Assembly (NCBI RefSeq): GCF_003443995.1
Contig: NZ_QWEY01000018.1
Span: forward strand, 1-64,000
Length of the DNA: 64,000 bases
Source of the DNA: Pseudotabrizicola alkalilacus
GTDB lineage: Bacteria > Pseudomonadota > Alphaproteobacteria > Rhodobacterales > Rhodobacteraceae
Direction: 5' to 3'
The position numbers and the translations under genes were made by a program. Under the pieces are notes generated by a model. That model saw only the letters and a list, made by a program, of their open reading frames with translations, made no database searches and had not been told where the DNA came from. Positions 24,420 through 32,721 of the stretch are shown one piece after another. The number at the start of each line of letters is the position of its first letter. Positions within the stretch are counted from its first letter, which is position 1.

Positions 24420-26608
24420 AGTGTGCGCCCCATCAAAGCCTTGGCCGCCGCAATGATGCTGTCGGGTGACGGCATGGTGGCGGCATAGGCTGGGCCGGTT
24501 GCGATGAAGCTGTCTTCGGCAGTGAGCCGCGCCAGCGGAGTGCCGGGCATGCTTTCCGCAAAATGGGCCATCAGTGCCTCTGCCACACCACCGCTGTGGC
24601 GGGTTTCATCAACGATCAGGATGCGCTTTGCGCCCTGCACCGCGGCTGTCAGCGCGGCGACTGGCAAGGGCGACAACCACCGCATGTCAACAACGCGGGT
24701 CGTGATCCCGGCGCTTGTCAGTGCCGGTTCAGCCTGACGCGAAAGATAGGTACCATTGCCAAAGGTCACGATAGCCAGATCCTCGCCCTGACCATGCGTG
24801 CCGACTTCACCCAAGGCAATCGTCTGCGACGGGTCCGGGTAGGTGCACATCCAGCCCGCATCCTTGTCGCCATGCAGATCGCGCATCGGATACAGCGCGA
24901 TCGGTTCCAGAAACACCACCAGCCGCTGCTCTTCGCGGGCCAGCCGCACACATTCGCGCAGCATCATCGCTGCATCGCGCCCATTCGACGGACAGGCCAG
25001 GATCAGCCCCGGAATATCGCGCAGGACGGCAACCGAGTTGTCATTGTGGAAATGCCCGCCAAACCCTTTCTGATACCCCAGCCCCGCGATGCGCAGCACC
25101 ATCGGATTGGTGTATTGCCCGTTGGAGAAAAACGGCAGCGTTGCGGCTTCGCCGCGCAGCTGGTCTTCGGCGTTGTGCAGATAGGCCAGAAACTGGATTT
25201 CCGGCATCGGGATGAAGCCGTTCTGCGCCATGCCAATGGCCAGCCCCAAAATGGATTGTTCGTCCAGCAGCGTGTCGATCATGCGGTCCGGGCCAAAGCG
25301 CGCCTGCAGCTTTTGCGTCACGCCATACACGCCGCCCTTGCGACCCACATCCTCGCCCATCATCACGATTTCCCGATGCGACAGCATCAGATCAGTCAGC
25401 GCCCAGTTGATCAGCCGTGACATGATCTGCGGCTCGGCCATCTGCTTCATATCGCTACCGAACGCCGCTGCACGCGCTTCGGTGGTTGGACCGTTGGTCG
25501 CAAGGCACCTGCGATTGGGTGGAATGATCGAGGCCATCACCCCGGCGGCATCGCGCAGACGGGGCCGCGTCACCGCCTCGGCGGCAATTCGGGCAACACG
25601 GGCGGCGGTGGACTCGTAAACCTCCTGCGCGTCATCGGGTGACATTGCGCCCGATTGCGACAATTGCCGGACCATATGCAGCAGCGGGTCTTGCGCCTCT
25701 TCGGCCTCGACTTCGGTCTTTGGCAGATAGGTGGTGGGCATATCTGCCCCGGCATGACCATAAAGCCGGATCGTGCGGATATGCAAAAACGCAGGTTTGC
25801 GCCGGGTGCGGATATACTGTGCCGCCTCCAGCGCGGTTGCATAGGTGTCATAGATATCCAGCCCGTCACAGGCGAAATACTTGACCCCAGGACGATGCCG
25901 GAAGCTGGCCGCGATCCACCCCGTCGGAGTCTTGGTCGAAATGCCGATGCCGTTGTCTTCGCAGACAAACATCAGCGGCATTGGAATGGCTTGATACGAG
26001 GTCCAACCAGCGGTGTTGAACGCACCTTGCGCGGTGGAATGGTTCGCCGAAGCATCGCCAAAGCTGCAGTAAACGATGGCATCGTCTGGCAATTCGGCAT
26101 GCTCTGGTCTGTGCCGCCGAGCCGCACCAATGGCATAGGCCGCTCCCACCGCCTTGGGCAAATGTGACGCGATGGTCGACGTCTGCGGTGGGATGGTCAG
26201 CGCCTTTGACCCCAGAACCTTGTGCCTCCCGCCTGAAATTGGGTCTTCGGACGAGGCTGCAAAGGACAGCAGCATATCCCACGCGATCGACTGCCCTGGC
26301 ACCTGCGCGGCGCGTGCAATCTGAAATGCGGCGTCTCGGTAATGCAGGAAGGCCATATCCGTGGGACGCAAGGCTGCGGCAACGGCGGCCAACCCTTCAT
26401 GCCCCGAAGAACCGATCGTGTAGAACCCCTGCCCGGCCCGTTGCATCTCACGGCTTTGGCGATCCAACGCGCGCGACAAACAGGCGGCGCGATAGATCTC
26501 GACCGCCTTTGCCGGATCAAGCCCGTCTGTTGGCGGGCGACCTTGCGGAAAATCACGCGCAGCAACCCGGCGCAGGAAGTTTTCGTGAACGATGACGCTG
26601 CGGTCCAT
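24416..26608 (-). CDS. Fused E1 alpha-beta 2-oxoacid dehydrogenase (ThDP)
   Basis: This 730-residue protein carries an E1-alpha part (about 1-350) joined to an E1-beta part (about 385-730). The thiamine diphosphate motif runs from GDAS (184-187) to EDN (217-219). Other alpha landmarks are HYRDAAFQ and GRHK--GS. The beta part has MMGEDVGRKGGVYGVTQKL and EIQFLAYLHNAEDQL. It decarboxylates a 2-oxoacid and passes the acyl group to an E2. No E2 or E3 gene is in the window, so those must come from elsewhere. Between an aminotransferase and amaB, 2-oxoadipate is an attractive substrate, although branched-chain oxoacids are what the family usually handles. ATG 26608 overlaps the aminotransferase stop (TGATG). 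Confidence 0.8.
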   Translation of the reverse strand: MDRSVIVHENFLRRVAARDFPQGRPPTDGLDPAKAVEIYRAACLSRALDRQSREMQRAGQGFYTIGSSGHEGLAAVAAALRPTDMAFLHYRDAAFQIARAAQVPGQSIAWDMLLSFAASSEDPISGGRHKVLGSKALTIPPQTSTIASHLPKAVGAAYAIGAARRHRPEHAELPDDAIVYCSFGDASANHSTAQGAFNTAGWTSYQAIPMPLMFVCEDNGIGISTKTPTGWIAASFRHRPGVKYFACDGLDIYDTYATALEAAQYIRTRRKPAFLHIRTIRLYGHAGADMPTTYLPKTEVEAEEAQDPLLHMVRQLSQSGAMSPDDAQEVYESTAARVARIAAEAVTRPRLRDAAGVMASIIPPNRRCLATNGPTTEARAAAFGSDMKQMAEPQIMSRLINWALTDLMLSHREIVMMGEDVGRKGGVYGVTQKLQARFGPDRMIDTLLDEQSILGLAIGMAQNGFIPMPEIQFLAYLHNAEDQLRGEAATLPFFSNGQYTNPMVLRIAGLGYQKGFGGHFHNDNSVAVLRDIPGLILACPSNGRDAAMMLRECVRLAREEQRLVVFLEPIALYPMRDLHGDKDAGWMCTYPDPSQTIALGEVGTHGQGEDLAIVTFGNGTYLSRQAEPALTSAGITTRVVDMRWLSPLPVAALTAAVQGAKRILIVDETRHSGGVAEALMAHFAESMPGTPLARLTAEDSFIATGPAYAATMPSPDSIIAAAKALMGRTL

Positions 26609-27786
26609 CAGTTTCCCCCGTTCAAAGCACTGGCCATGCGGGCAAGGCCCGTTTTCAGGTCAGTCTCGGCATAGGCGAAGGACAGACGCAAGTGCCCCGG
26701 CAACCCAAAGGCACGACCCGGCACCAAGGCCAGATTGTGATGGTCCAGCAACCAATCGCAGAAATCGGCATCCGTGGCATGGCCCTGCGCGGCCATTGCG
26801 CCGGTAATGCGGGGAAACGCGTAGAACGCGCCATCGGGGGACGCGCAGTCGACGCCGGGCATCGCATTCAGCGCCGACACCACCAGATCGCGCCTTGCCC
26901 GCAGCACTTCGCGGCGCGTGTCCAGCAAGGTCCGGTCACCTGTCAGCGCCGCAACGGCAGCGGCCTGTGCAATGGAACACGCGCCCGAGGTGATCTGCCC
27001 CTGCACCGCCCCCATCGCCTTGATCAGCGCGACCGGCCCGACACCCCATCCGATCCGCCAGCCCGTCATCGACCACGCCTTCGACACACCGTTCACCGTC
27101 AGCAGCCTGTCGCGCAGTTCGGGGGCAACAGCAACAAACCGGCAAAACGGCACGAAGTTGAGATGCTCATAGATCTCATCCGACAGCACCCAGACATGCG
27201 GGTGCCGCGCCAGCACTTCAGCAAGCGCCAAAATCTCTTCGCGGCTGTAGATCGCCCCCGATGGGTTGGACGGAGCATTCAGCATCAACCAACGCGTGCG
27301 CGGGGTCAGCGCGGACTCCAGAGCGGCGGGGGTCAGCTTGAAACCTTCGGTCATGGCACAAGGTACGATCACGGGCGTACCACCTGCCATGGTCACGATA
27401 TCTGAATAACTGGTCCAATAGGGCGCGGGCATCACCACCTGATCGCCTGCGTCCAGTGTGGCCAGCATGGCGTTTGCAATCACTTGCTTGGCCCCGGTTG
27501 AAACGATCACCTCATCCGGACGCGCGCCCGCGTCATCCGCAATGGCTGCACGCAGGGCCGCCGTGCCCAGTGTCGCCGTATAACGCGTCTGGCCTGCAAG
27601 CGCCGCCCCGTGCGCCGCCTCGATCACATGGTCAGGCGTTGGAAAATCAGGCTCGCCGGTAGACAGGGACACAATGTCATACCCTTGCACCTTACGCGCC
27701 GCGGCCCGTTCGGAAATCTGGACGATTTCGGAAATCTCCAGATTGCTGATCCGGTGGGCACGACGGAAGCTTGGAGTATCGAGCAT
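26608..27786 (-). CDS. Class I/II PLP aminotransferase
   Basis: This 392-residue fold-type I aminotransferase of the aspartate aminotransferase I-gamma type has GEPDFPTPDHV (44-54), YWTSY, N174 (NAPSNPSG), D203-Y206 (SDEIYEHL), Schiff-base K236 (SKAWSMTGWRIGW) and a substrate-carboxylate Arg near the C terminus (HLRLSFA). It is the first gene of a five-gene operon, and in this setting it could convert 2-aminoadipate to 2-oxoadipate for the E1. ATG 27786 has AGGT at a suitable distance. ATG 27804 is in frame but has no ribosome site. A LysR gene is divergent, with a symmetric site in between. The family alone does not fix substrate specificity. Confidence 0.82.
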   Translation of the reverse strand: MLDTPSFRRAHRISNLEISEIVQISERAAARKVQGYDIVSLSTGEPDFPTPDHVIEAAHGAALAGQTRYTATLGTAALRAAIADDAGARPDEVIVSTGAKQVIANAMLATLDAGDQVVMPAPYWTSYSDIVTMAGGTPVIVPCAMTEGFKLTPAALESALTPRTRWLMLNAPSNPSGAIYSREEILALAEVLARHPHVWVLSDEIYEHLNFVPFCRFVAVAPELRDRLLTVNGVSKAWSMTGWRIGWGVGPVALIKAMGAVQGQITSGACSIAQAAAVAALTGDRTLLDTRREVLRARRDLVVSALNAMPGVDCASPDGAFYAFPRITGAMAAQGHATDADFCDWLLDHHNLALVPGRAFGLPGHLRLSFAYAETDLKTGLARMASALNGGN

Positions 27787-27818
27787 TTTCTGACCTGTCG
27801 GCATTGCATCACAACCGA

Positions 27819-27836
27819 TTGTATCTGGTCATACAA
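27819..27836. promoter_or_regulatory. LysR-box-like inverted repeat (TTGTAT-N6-ATACAA)
   Basis: TTGTAT (27819-27824) and ATACAA (27831-27836) form a perfect 6-6-6 inverted repeat in the 96-base gap between the divergent aminotransferase and LysR genes. This matches the usual LysR binding-site form (T-N11-A with dyad symmetry) and is the likely control point of the amino-acid catabolic operon. Confidence 0.6.
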
Positions 27837-27882
27837 CGAATAGTGAGCGAGGATTGGGTCACTACCTTGGAGAAAAACTCAC

Positions 27883-28776
27883 ATGATTGCCCCAAGACGC
27901 TTTTTGCCTTCGGTCAGCTCCCTGTTGGCACTGGAGGCGGTTGACAGGCTTGGCACCGCGATAGCCGCCGCAAACGAGCTGTCACTGACGCATTCCGCCA
28001 TCAGCCGGCAGCTCAAGGCGCTGCAGGAACAGATTGGCGTCGCCCTGCTGCAGCGGGATGGCAAGGGGCTGGCGCTGACCCCTGCAGGCAAGGAATACGC
28101 CGCATCCAGCCGCGAATATCTGCAGCATCTGGCCCGCGCCAGCCTCAAGATCCGGGCGGCAGGGGACCAGACCAGCCTGAACCTGGCCGTGCTGCCGGCC
28201 TTTGGCACACACTGGCTTTTGCCGCGGCTGCGCCGGTTTTCTGCGCAGCACCCAGAGATTACCGTGAACCTTGGCACCAGACTTGCGCCGTTTGATTTCA
28301 GCCGTGAACCCTTTGATGCCGCAATCCATTTCGGCAGCGAAAACTGGCCGGGGGTCCACTATCTCTCACTTGCGACAGAGGAGATCATTCCGTCGGCAGC
28401 CCCGGATTTGGTGCCAGGCCCTCTGCAGCCGCAGCAGATCCTGGCGATGCCGCTTTTGCATCTGGAAAGCCGTCCGGGTGCGTGGGAAGACTGGTTTGGC
28501 CGTCGCGGGTGCGATGCCGGGCATCTGCACGGCATGTTGTTTGACCAGTTCACCCACATGGCCGAAGCTGCGGCCCTTGGTTTTGGCGTGGCCCTTCTGC
28601 CGCGCTTTCTGGCCGAGGCAGAGTTCCGGTCCGGCCGCCTGTGCCCGGCAGTAGCCGATTTCACAACTGTAGACGGGCGCTATTTTGCAGTCTGGCCGCA
28701 GATATGCAGCCCCAGCCGCGCCTTGCAGCAGTTTTTACGCTGGCTGGAACAGGAAACCAGCGCAGACACACAATAG
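27883..28776 (+). CDS. LysR-family regulator (GcvA-like)
   Basis: This 297-residue LysR protein has an HTH at residues 10-65 (SVSSLLALEAVDRLGTAIAA, THSAISRQLKALQEQIGVAL) and a GcvA-type effector domain (AVLPAFGTHWLLPRLRRF, FDAAIHFGSENWPGVHY, LGFGVALLPRFLA). It is divergent from the aminotransferase-E1-acyltransferase-amaB-amaA operon, with a symmetric LysR box in the gap, so it most likely controls that operon in response to an amino acid or 2-oxoacid. Its 3' end is 16 bases from the convergent kinase gene. Confidence 0.88.
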   Translation: MIAPRRFLPSVSSLLALEAVDRLGTAIAAANELSLTHSAISRQLKALQEQIGVALLQRDGKGLALTPAGKEYAASSREYLQHLARASLKIRAAGDQTSLNLAVLPAFGTHWLLPRLRRFSAQHPEITVNLGTRLAPFDFSREPFDAAIHFGSENWPGVHYLSLATEEIIPSAAPDLVPGPLQPQQILAMPLLHLESRPGAWEDWFGRRGCDAGHLHGMLFDQFTHMAEAAALGFGVALLPRFLAEAEFRSGRLCPAVADFTTVDGRYFAVWPQICSPSRALQQFLRWLEQETSADTQ

Positions 28777-28792
28777 TCAGGCGTGTCATTCG

Positions 28793-29674
28793 TTAGATCA
28801 ACGCTGTGGCAGGCTTTGTCGTCTTGTAGATCTCGTCAATCGTCATCATGCTCGACAGATCAACCGCCATGGGTGCGGCGTAACCAAAAGCGCCTCGCAT
28901 CATGCAGGTTTCCGATGCGGCCTGCGCCGCATTGGCCAGAACCGTCGCAGGCCCGGTCTGTTCCAACAATCCCGTCAGCACCGTCGCAATAAACGTATCG
29001 CCCGCACCAAGGGTATCGACAGCGGCCACCGGATGACTTGCGGTCTCGAACAGGCCTGCATCCCCCAGCAAAAGCGCGCCATCACTGCCACGTGTGACAA
29101 GGCACCAGTCGGCACCGCTGTTCCGCCCGCGTTCTGCCAGAGCCACCGCCTGATCCCGCGAAAGACCACTGCCGGAAAAGCTCAGGAGATAGCAGCAAGG
29201 CGCAATCTGCGCGATCCGGTCGGCGGCAGTCTCGGTCGCCATGTCGTAGGAGACGCGGGTCGTGAGCGCAAAGTGGGAAAGCCAGTCATCGACATGACTG
29301 GACCGCCCGGTATGAATGGCATCATGTCCAGGCAAAACTGCCAGATCCGTCGCAGATGGCGCGATGATCGACACACCCAGATGAGCGCCTACAAAAGCCC
29401 GCTCTCCGTCCAGCGTCTCGATCACGCAATAGGCCGTCTGCCCCTGCCCTACCCGCAACCCGCTCACATCGACCCCTTCGGACCGCAACGCATCACGGAT
29501 AAGCCGGCCCGCAGCATCATCGCAAACCGCGCCAATATAGGCGGTTTCGGCACCCGCGCGGCGCGCAAACACCGCAAGGTTCACGCAATTGCCGCCCGGA
29601 AACATGACATTCTGATCGCGATAGCAATCGACGACATTATCTCCGAATGCGAGAATTTTGACGGGTTGGGGCAT
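28793..29674 (-). CDS. frlD: PfkB-family sugar kinase (FrlD-like), third module
   Basis: This 293-residue ribokinase-family protein opens ILAFGDNVVDCYRDQNVMFP and GGNCVNLAVF, the same FrlD-type N terminus as its two paralogs in this window. The motif DTLGAGDTF contains catalytic D226. It is transcribed divergently from a TRAP transporter across a 237-base gap with mirrored LacI-type operators, so kinase and importer are likely co-regulated. Together with the SIS gene at 35662-36663 it would complete a third uptake, phosphorylation and deglycation set. The substrate is inferred only from this context. Confidence 0.7.
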   Translation of the reverse strand: MPQPVKILAFGDNVVDCYRDQNVMFPGGNCVNLAVFARRAGAETAYIGAVCDDAAGRLIRDALRSEGVDVSGLRVGQGQTAYCVIETLDGERAFVGAHLGVSIIAPSATDLAVLPGHDAIHTGRSSHVDDWLSHFALTTRVSYDMATETAADRIAQIAPCCYLLSFSGSGLSRDQAVALAERGRNSGADWCLVTRGSDGALLLGDAGLFETASHPVAAVDTLGAGDTFIATVLTGLLEQTGPATVLANAAQAASETCMMRGAFGYAAPMAVDLSSMMTIDEIYKTTKPATALI

Positions 29675-29698
29675 TATGGTGGTACTCTCAAGATTGAT

Positions 29699-29714
29699 TG
29701 TGAGAACGTTCGCA
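29699..29714. promoter_or_regulatory. LacI-type operator, kinase side
   Basis: TGTGAGAACGTTCGCA has the palindromic core GAACGTTC and is the exact reverse complement of the site at 29821-29836. On the minus strand a TTGACA hexamer (29730-29735) lies 15 bases before it, so the operator overlaps the expected -10 region of the kinase promoter. The LacI protein at 32722-33810 is the likely ligand. Confidence 0.7.
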
Positions 29715-29820
29715 CTTGATCTATTGCCTTGTCAAGCTTGCCTGCAATCCATCGCCTGACAAATTGGCGTCGCGATCTGCACGATTTGAAACTGCGCGAT
29801 TGACAACTCACGTCATTATT

Positions 29821-29836
29821 TGCGAACGTTCTCACA
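29821..29836. promoter_or_regulatory. LacI-type operator, TRAP side
   Basis: TGCGAACGTTCTCACA is the mirror copy of the site at 29699-29714. A TTGACA hexamer (29800-29805) on the plus strand precedes it by 15 bases, giving the same -35 to operator geometry as on the other strand. The two centres are 122 bp apart, so one repressor could block both divergent promoters, perhaps by looping. Confidence 0.7.
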
Positions 29837-29911
29837 TTGCGCTCACCGGACGATGGCTCCCGGATGAACGTCCCGGTTTCCGGGAAACAAAAAACCAGCA
29901 GGAGGAAGATC

Positions 29912-30916
29912 ATGACAATCCCGTTTCCCCACACACCCCTTCGCTTTGCCGCGACGATGGCTGCCTCTGTTTTCATGGCGGGCGCCGTCATGGCACAGGA
30001 CGTCACCATCAAGCTGTCAACCGTCAACGCCCCCACTTCGGAATCATGGCTGGCAGCACAGGTCGCAGCCGAGCGTGTTACCGAGCGCACCGAAGGGCGC
30101 GTGGCCTTCCAGCTGTTCCCCTCGGCCCAGTTGGGAAGCACAACGGATTCGATCGAGCAAGCAAGCCAGGGCTTGCCCGTCATGACCTTCACCTCGGCGT
30201 CTTTCCTTGCGTCCTTTGATGTGCCGGAGTTGTCCATCGTTGAAGGGCCCTTCGTCATCGCAAACAGCGAAGAGGGCGAGAGGCTGGCATTCTCCACCCT
30301 GATGCAGGGGTTTTACGACAAGCTGGCGGCAGGTGCGGGCGTGCGTGTCGTTGCCCTGAACTGGTTTGACGGCCCACGCCACATGATCGGCAACGCAGCC
30401 TACCCGACGCCCGATGCTCTCAAAGGCGTGCGGATGCGGGTACCACCCGTCGAAACTTGGCTGAAGACATTCGAGCCGATGGGCGTTGTGGCGACGACGG
30501 TGCAGGCCGCCGAAGTCTATGCGGCACTGTCGCAGGGCGCTGTCACAGCAGCAGAAAGCCCGCTGACCGGACTGCGTGCGTCCGGATGGCACGAAGTCGC
30601 AAAGGAAATCACCCTGACGGGCCATTTCAACCTGTTCACCGGCTGGGTGATCAGCGAAGCGACCTATCAGGCGCTGAGCGAGGGGGACCGCGCAATTCTC
30701 ATGGAAGAATTCCGGCTGGGCGGTCAGGCGCTGACCAAAACGTCAGCGGATCTGGAAGGCGAGATCCGCAAAGAGTTCGAGGCCCAGGGTGTGACGTTCC
30801 ACGAAGCGGACATCGAAGCCTATCGTGCGGCAACGGCAGGTTTCTTCACCAGCTTTCCCAACTGGCCCGCAGGTCTGTATGATCAGGCACGCGCAGCAGC
30901 CACCGGGACTGAGTGA
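29912..30916 (+). CDS. dctP: TRAP transporter solute-binding protein (DctP type)
   Basis: This 334-residue periplasmic protein has a Sec signal peptide of about 28 residues ending AVMA before QDVTIKLS. DctP-family landmarks are the helix WLAAQVAAERVTERTEGRV, FQLFPSAQLGSTTDSIEQAS, and the specificity region LKGVRMRVPPVETWLKTFEP with the conserved carboxylate-binding Arg. TRAP binding proteins usually take carboxylates, which suits a glycated amino acid as well as a free organic acid. ATG 29912 follows AGGAGGAAGATC, a strong ribosome site. A hairpin follows the stop codon before dctQ. Confidence 0.85.
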   Translation: MTIPFPHTPLRFAATMAASVFMAGAVMAQDVTIKLSTVNAPTSESWLAAQVAAERVTERTEGRVAFQLFPSAQLGSTTDSIEQASQGLPVMTFTSASFLASFDVPELSIVEGPFVIANSEEGERLAFSTLMQGFYDKLAAGAGVRVVALNWFDGPRHMIGNAAYPTPDALKGVRMRVPPVETWLKTFEPMGVVATTVQAAEVYAALSQGAVTAAESPLTGLRASGWHEVAKEITLTGHFNLFTGWVISEATYQALSEGDRAILMEEFRLGGQALTKTSADLEGEIRKEFEAQGVTFHEADIEAYRAATAGFFTSFPNWPAGLYDQARAAATGTE

Positions 30917-30917
30917 T

Positions 30918-30949
30918 CCGGAAACAGTGCACGAGGCCGCCGTTTCCGG
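30918..30949 (+). other. Intercistronic stem-loop between dctP and dctQ
   Basis: CCGGAAAC (30918-30925) and GTTTCCGG (30942-30949) form a perfect 8-bp stem one base after the dctP stop. This position fits partial termination or protection of the dctP message, giving more binding protein than membrane subunits. Confidence 0.55.
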
Positions 30950-30970
30950 CGACTTCGTGCGGCCGACCAA

Positions 30971-31450
30971 ATGACAAGGATACAGATTTTGCGGCTTGTT
31001 CTCCACATTTTCGGAACCGTCATTCCCGCCTGCCTGATCGCAGCGCTGGTGGTGATCGTTCTGGCCGACGTGATCGCCCGGAACTTTCTGGCGATGTCGA
31101 TCCTGTGGGCGCATGAGTTTGCGGTCATCCTATTGTCAGCAACAGTCTGGTTCGGTCTGACCGGGGCAGCGATGTCCGGGCAGATGTTCGGCATCTCGCT
31201 TTTCGTGGACCGTCTGCCGCCGCGGGCAGGGCAACTGGCCCGCATGATTGCAGATCTGTTGGTCATGCTGATCGCCGCAGCGGTGATCCACGCCGCCTGG
31301 GCCCAGATTTCAACCGCACGCTTTACGAAATTCCTGTCCCTGGGCTGGCCAAAATGGATCGTAGCGGTGCTGTTGGCCGCAGGCATGGCGCTGATTATCC
31401 TGACCCGCATTATCCAGCTTGCCGGGCGGGTCAGGGGGAACCAGAAATGA
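30971..31450 (+). CDS. dctQ: TRAP transporter small membrane subunit (DctQ type)
   Basis: This 159-residue integral membrane protein has four hydrophobic helices (LRLVLHIFGTVIPACLIAAL, FAVILLSATVWFGLTGAAMS, ARMIADLLVMLIAAAVIHAA, WIVAVLLAAGMALIILTRII), the usual DctQ pattern. It bridges the binding protein and the large subunit. Its stop overlaps the dctM start by four bases (ATGA). The sequence is poorly conserved across the family, as normal for DctQ. Confidence 0.85.
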   Translation: MTRIQILRLVLHIFGTVIPACLIAALVVIVLADVIARNFLAMSILWAHEFAVILLSATVWFGLTGAAMSGQMFGISLFVDRLPPRAGQLARMIADLLVMLIAAAVIHAAWAQISTARFTKFLSLGWPKWIVAVLLAAGMALIILTRIIQLAGRVRGNQK

Positions 31451-32721
31451 CCATCGCCGCAATCGCGTTCTTTGTCCTGCTTGGTCTTGGCCTGCCTGTT
31501 GGCTTCGTCATGCTCGGCGCATCTATGGCATATTTCGCCCAAAATCCGATGATGGCCAGTATTGTCGCCCAACGCATGTCCAGCGGTTTGGAATCCTTTC
31601 CGCTGTTGGCCATTCCGCTGTTTGTCGTGGCCGGTGCTGCCATGGCGCGTGGCGGTATCGCCGAACGGCTTTATGGCTTTTGCGACACACTGGTCGGGCA
31701 CTGGCGCGGCGGGCTGGCACAGATTGCGGTACTGAATTCGGTCTTCATGGGGGCAATGTCCGGGTCGGCGAATGCAGATGCCGCCATCGACGCGCGCACC
31801 ATCGTGCCGGTGATGCGCAAACATGGCTATTCCAACGCCTACGGATCGGTCATCAGTGCGGCATCGTCGCTGATTGCGCCGGTCATGCCACCTTCGATCG
31901 CACTGATCGTCTATGGCCTGCTGACCAACACCTCGATCGGAAAGCTGTTCCTCGGGGGCGTTGTTCCGGCTCTGCTGATCGCCCTTGCGCTGATGCTGAC
32001 GGTGCGCTGGACCGCGGCACAGCAGAACCTTCCCGCCAGCCGCACGACCCGCGCGACGGCGCGTGAAGTGCTGAGCCACGGCAAGGCAGCGATCTGGGCC
32101 ATCGCCATGCCCGTCATGTTGATCTTCGGTCTGCGGGGCGGCTGGTTTACGCCTACCGAGCTCGGTGCCGTGGCCGCTGTCTATGCGTATCTGGTCGGGG
32201 CCGTTCTCTATCGGCGCATTTCCATGCGGGACACCTTTGATCTACTGTCCGAGTCAGCGGCAACCACCGCCGGGGTCATGTTTATTGTGGCTTCGGCCTC
32301 GGTGTTTTCGTTGATCCTGAGTCTGGAACAGGTGCCACAGGCAATGATCGGCGCTTTGACCGCGATTTCAGACAACAAGTACGTTGTTCTGGTGATCATC
32401 AACATTGCCCTGTTGCTTCTGGGCACTGTGTTTGAAGGCTTGGCGATCATCGTCATTCTTGGCCCCATGCTGCTGCAACTGGGCAAAACGCTTGAGGTTG
32501 ACCCGGTGCATCTGGGTGTCATTCTGGTGTTGAACACCGCGATCGGGTCACTGACACCGCCCGTTGGCACAGTCATGTTCACAGTCTGCTCGATCACCCG
32601 CTGCAGTATCGAAGATTTCAGCCTGGCCTTTGTCCCGTTCCTTCTGGCATTGCTGGGGGTGCTTTTTCTGCTGACCTTTGTGCCGGGACTGGTCACGTTC
32701 TTGCCAGATCTGGTATTTTGA
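31447..32721 (+). CDS. dctM: TRAP transporter large permease (DctM type)
   Basis: This 424-residue protein has about twelve transmembrane segments and the DctM features SFPLLAIPLFVVAGAAMARG, MSGSANADAAIDARTIVPVM, SSLIAPVMPPSIALIVYGLL and GSLTPPVGTVMFTVCSI. It is the channel that couples uptake to the sodium or proton gradient. ATG 31447 overlaps the dctQ stop, and the family consensus starts here. Its TGA abuts the stop of the convergent LacI gene (TGATCA at 32719-32724). Confidence 0.9.
   Translation: MTIAAIAFFVLLGLGLPVGFVMLGASMAYFAQNPMMASIVAQRMSSGLESFPLLAIPLFVVAGAAMARGGIAERLYGFCDTLVGHWRGGLAQIAVLNSVFMGAMSGSANADAAIDARTIVPVMRKHGYSNAYGSVISAASSLIAPVMPPSIALIVYGLLTNTSIGKLFLGGVVPALLIALALMLTVRWTAAQQNLPASRTTRATAREVLSHGKAAIWAIAMPVMLIFGLRGGWFTPTELGAVAAVYAYLVGAVLYRRISMRDTFDLLSESAATTAGVMFIVASASVFSLILSLEQVPQAMIGALTAISDNKYVVLVIINIALLLLGTVFEGLAIIVILGPMLLQLGKTLEVDPVHLGVILVLNTAIGSLTPPVGTVMFTVCSITRCSIEDFSLAFVPFLLALLGVLFLLTFVPGLVTFLPDLVF

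Noticed and set aside
30883-32079. Antisense open frame across dctQ and dctM
   Set aside because: Both sense genes show clear TRAP subunit motifs and coupled starts, and the antisense product is featureless.
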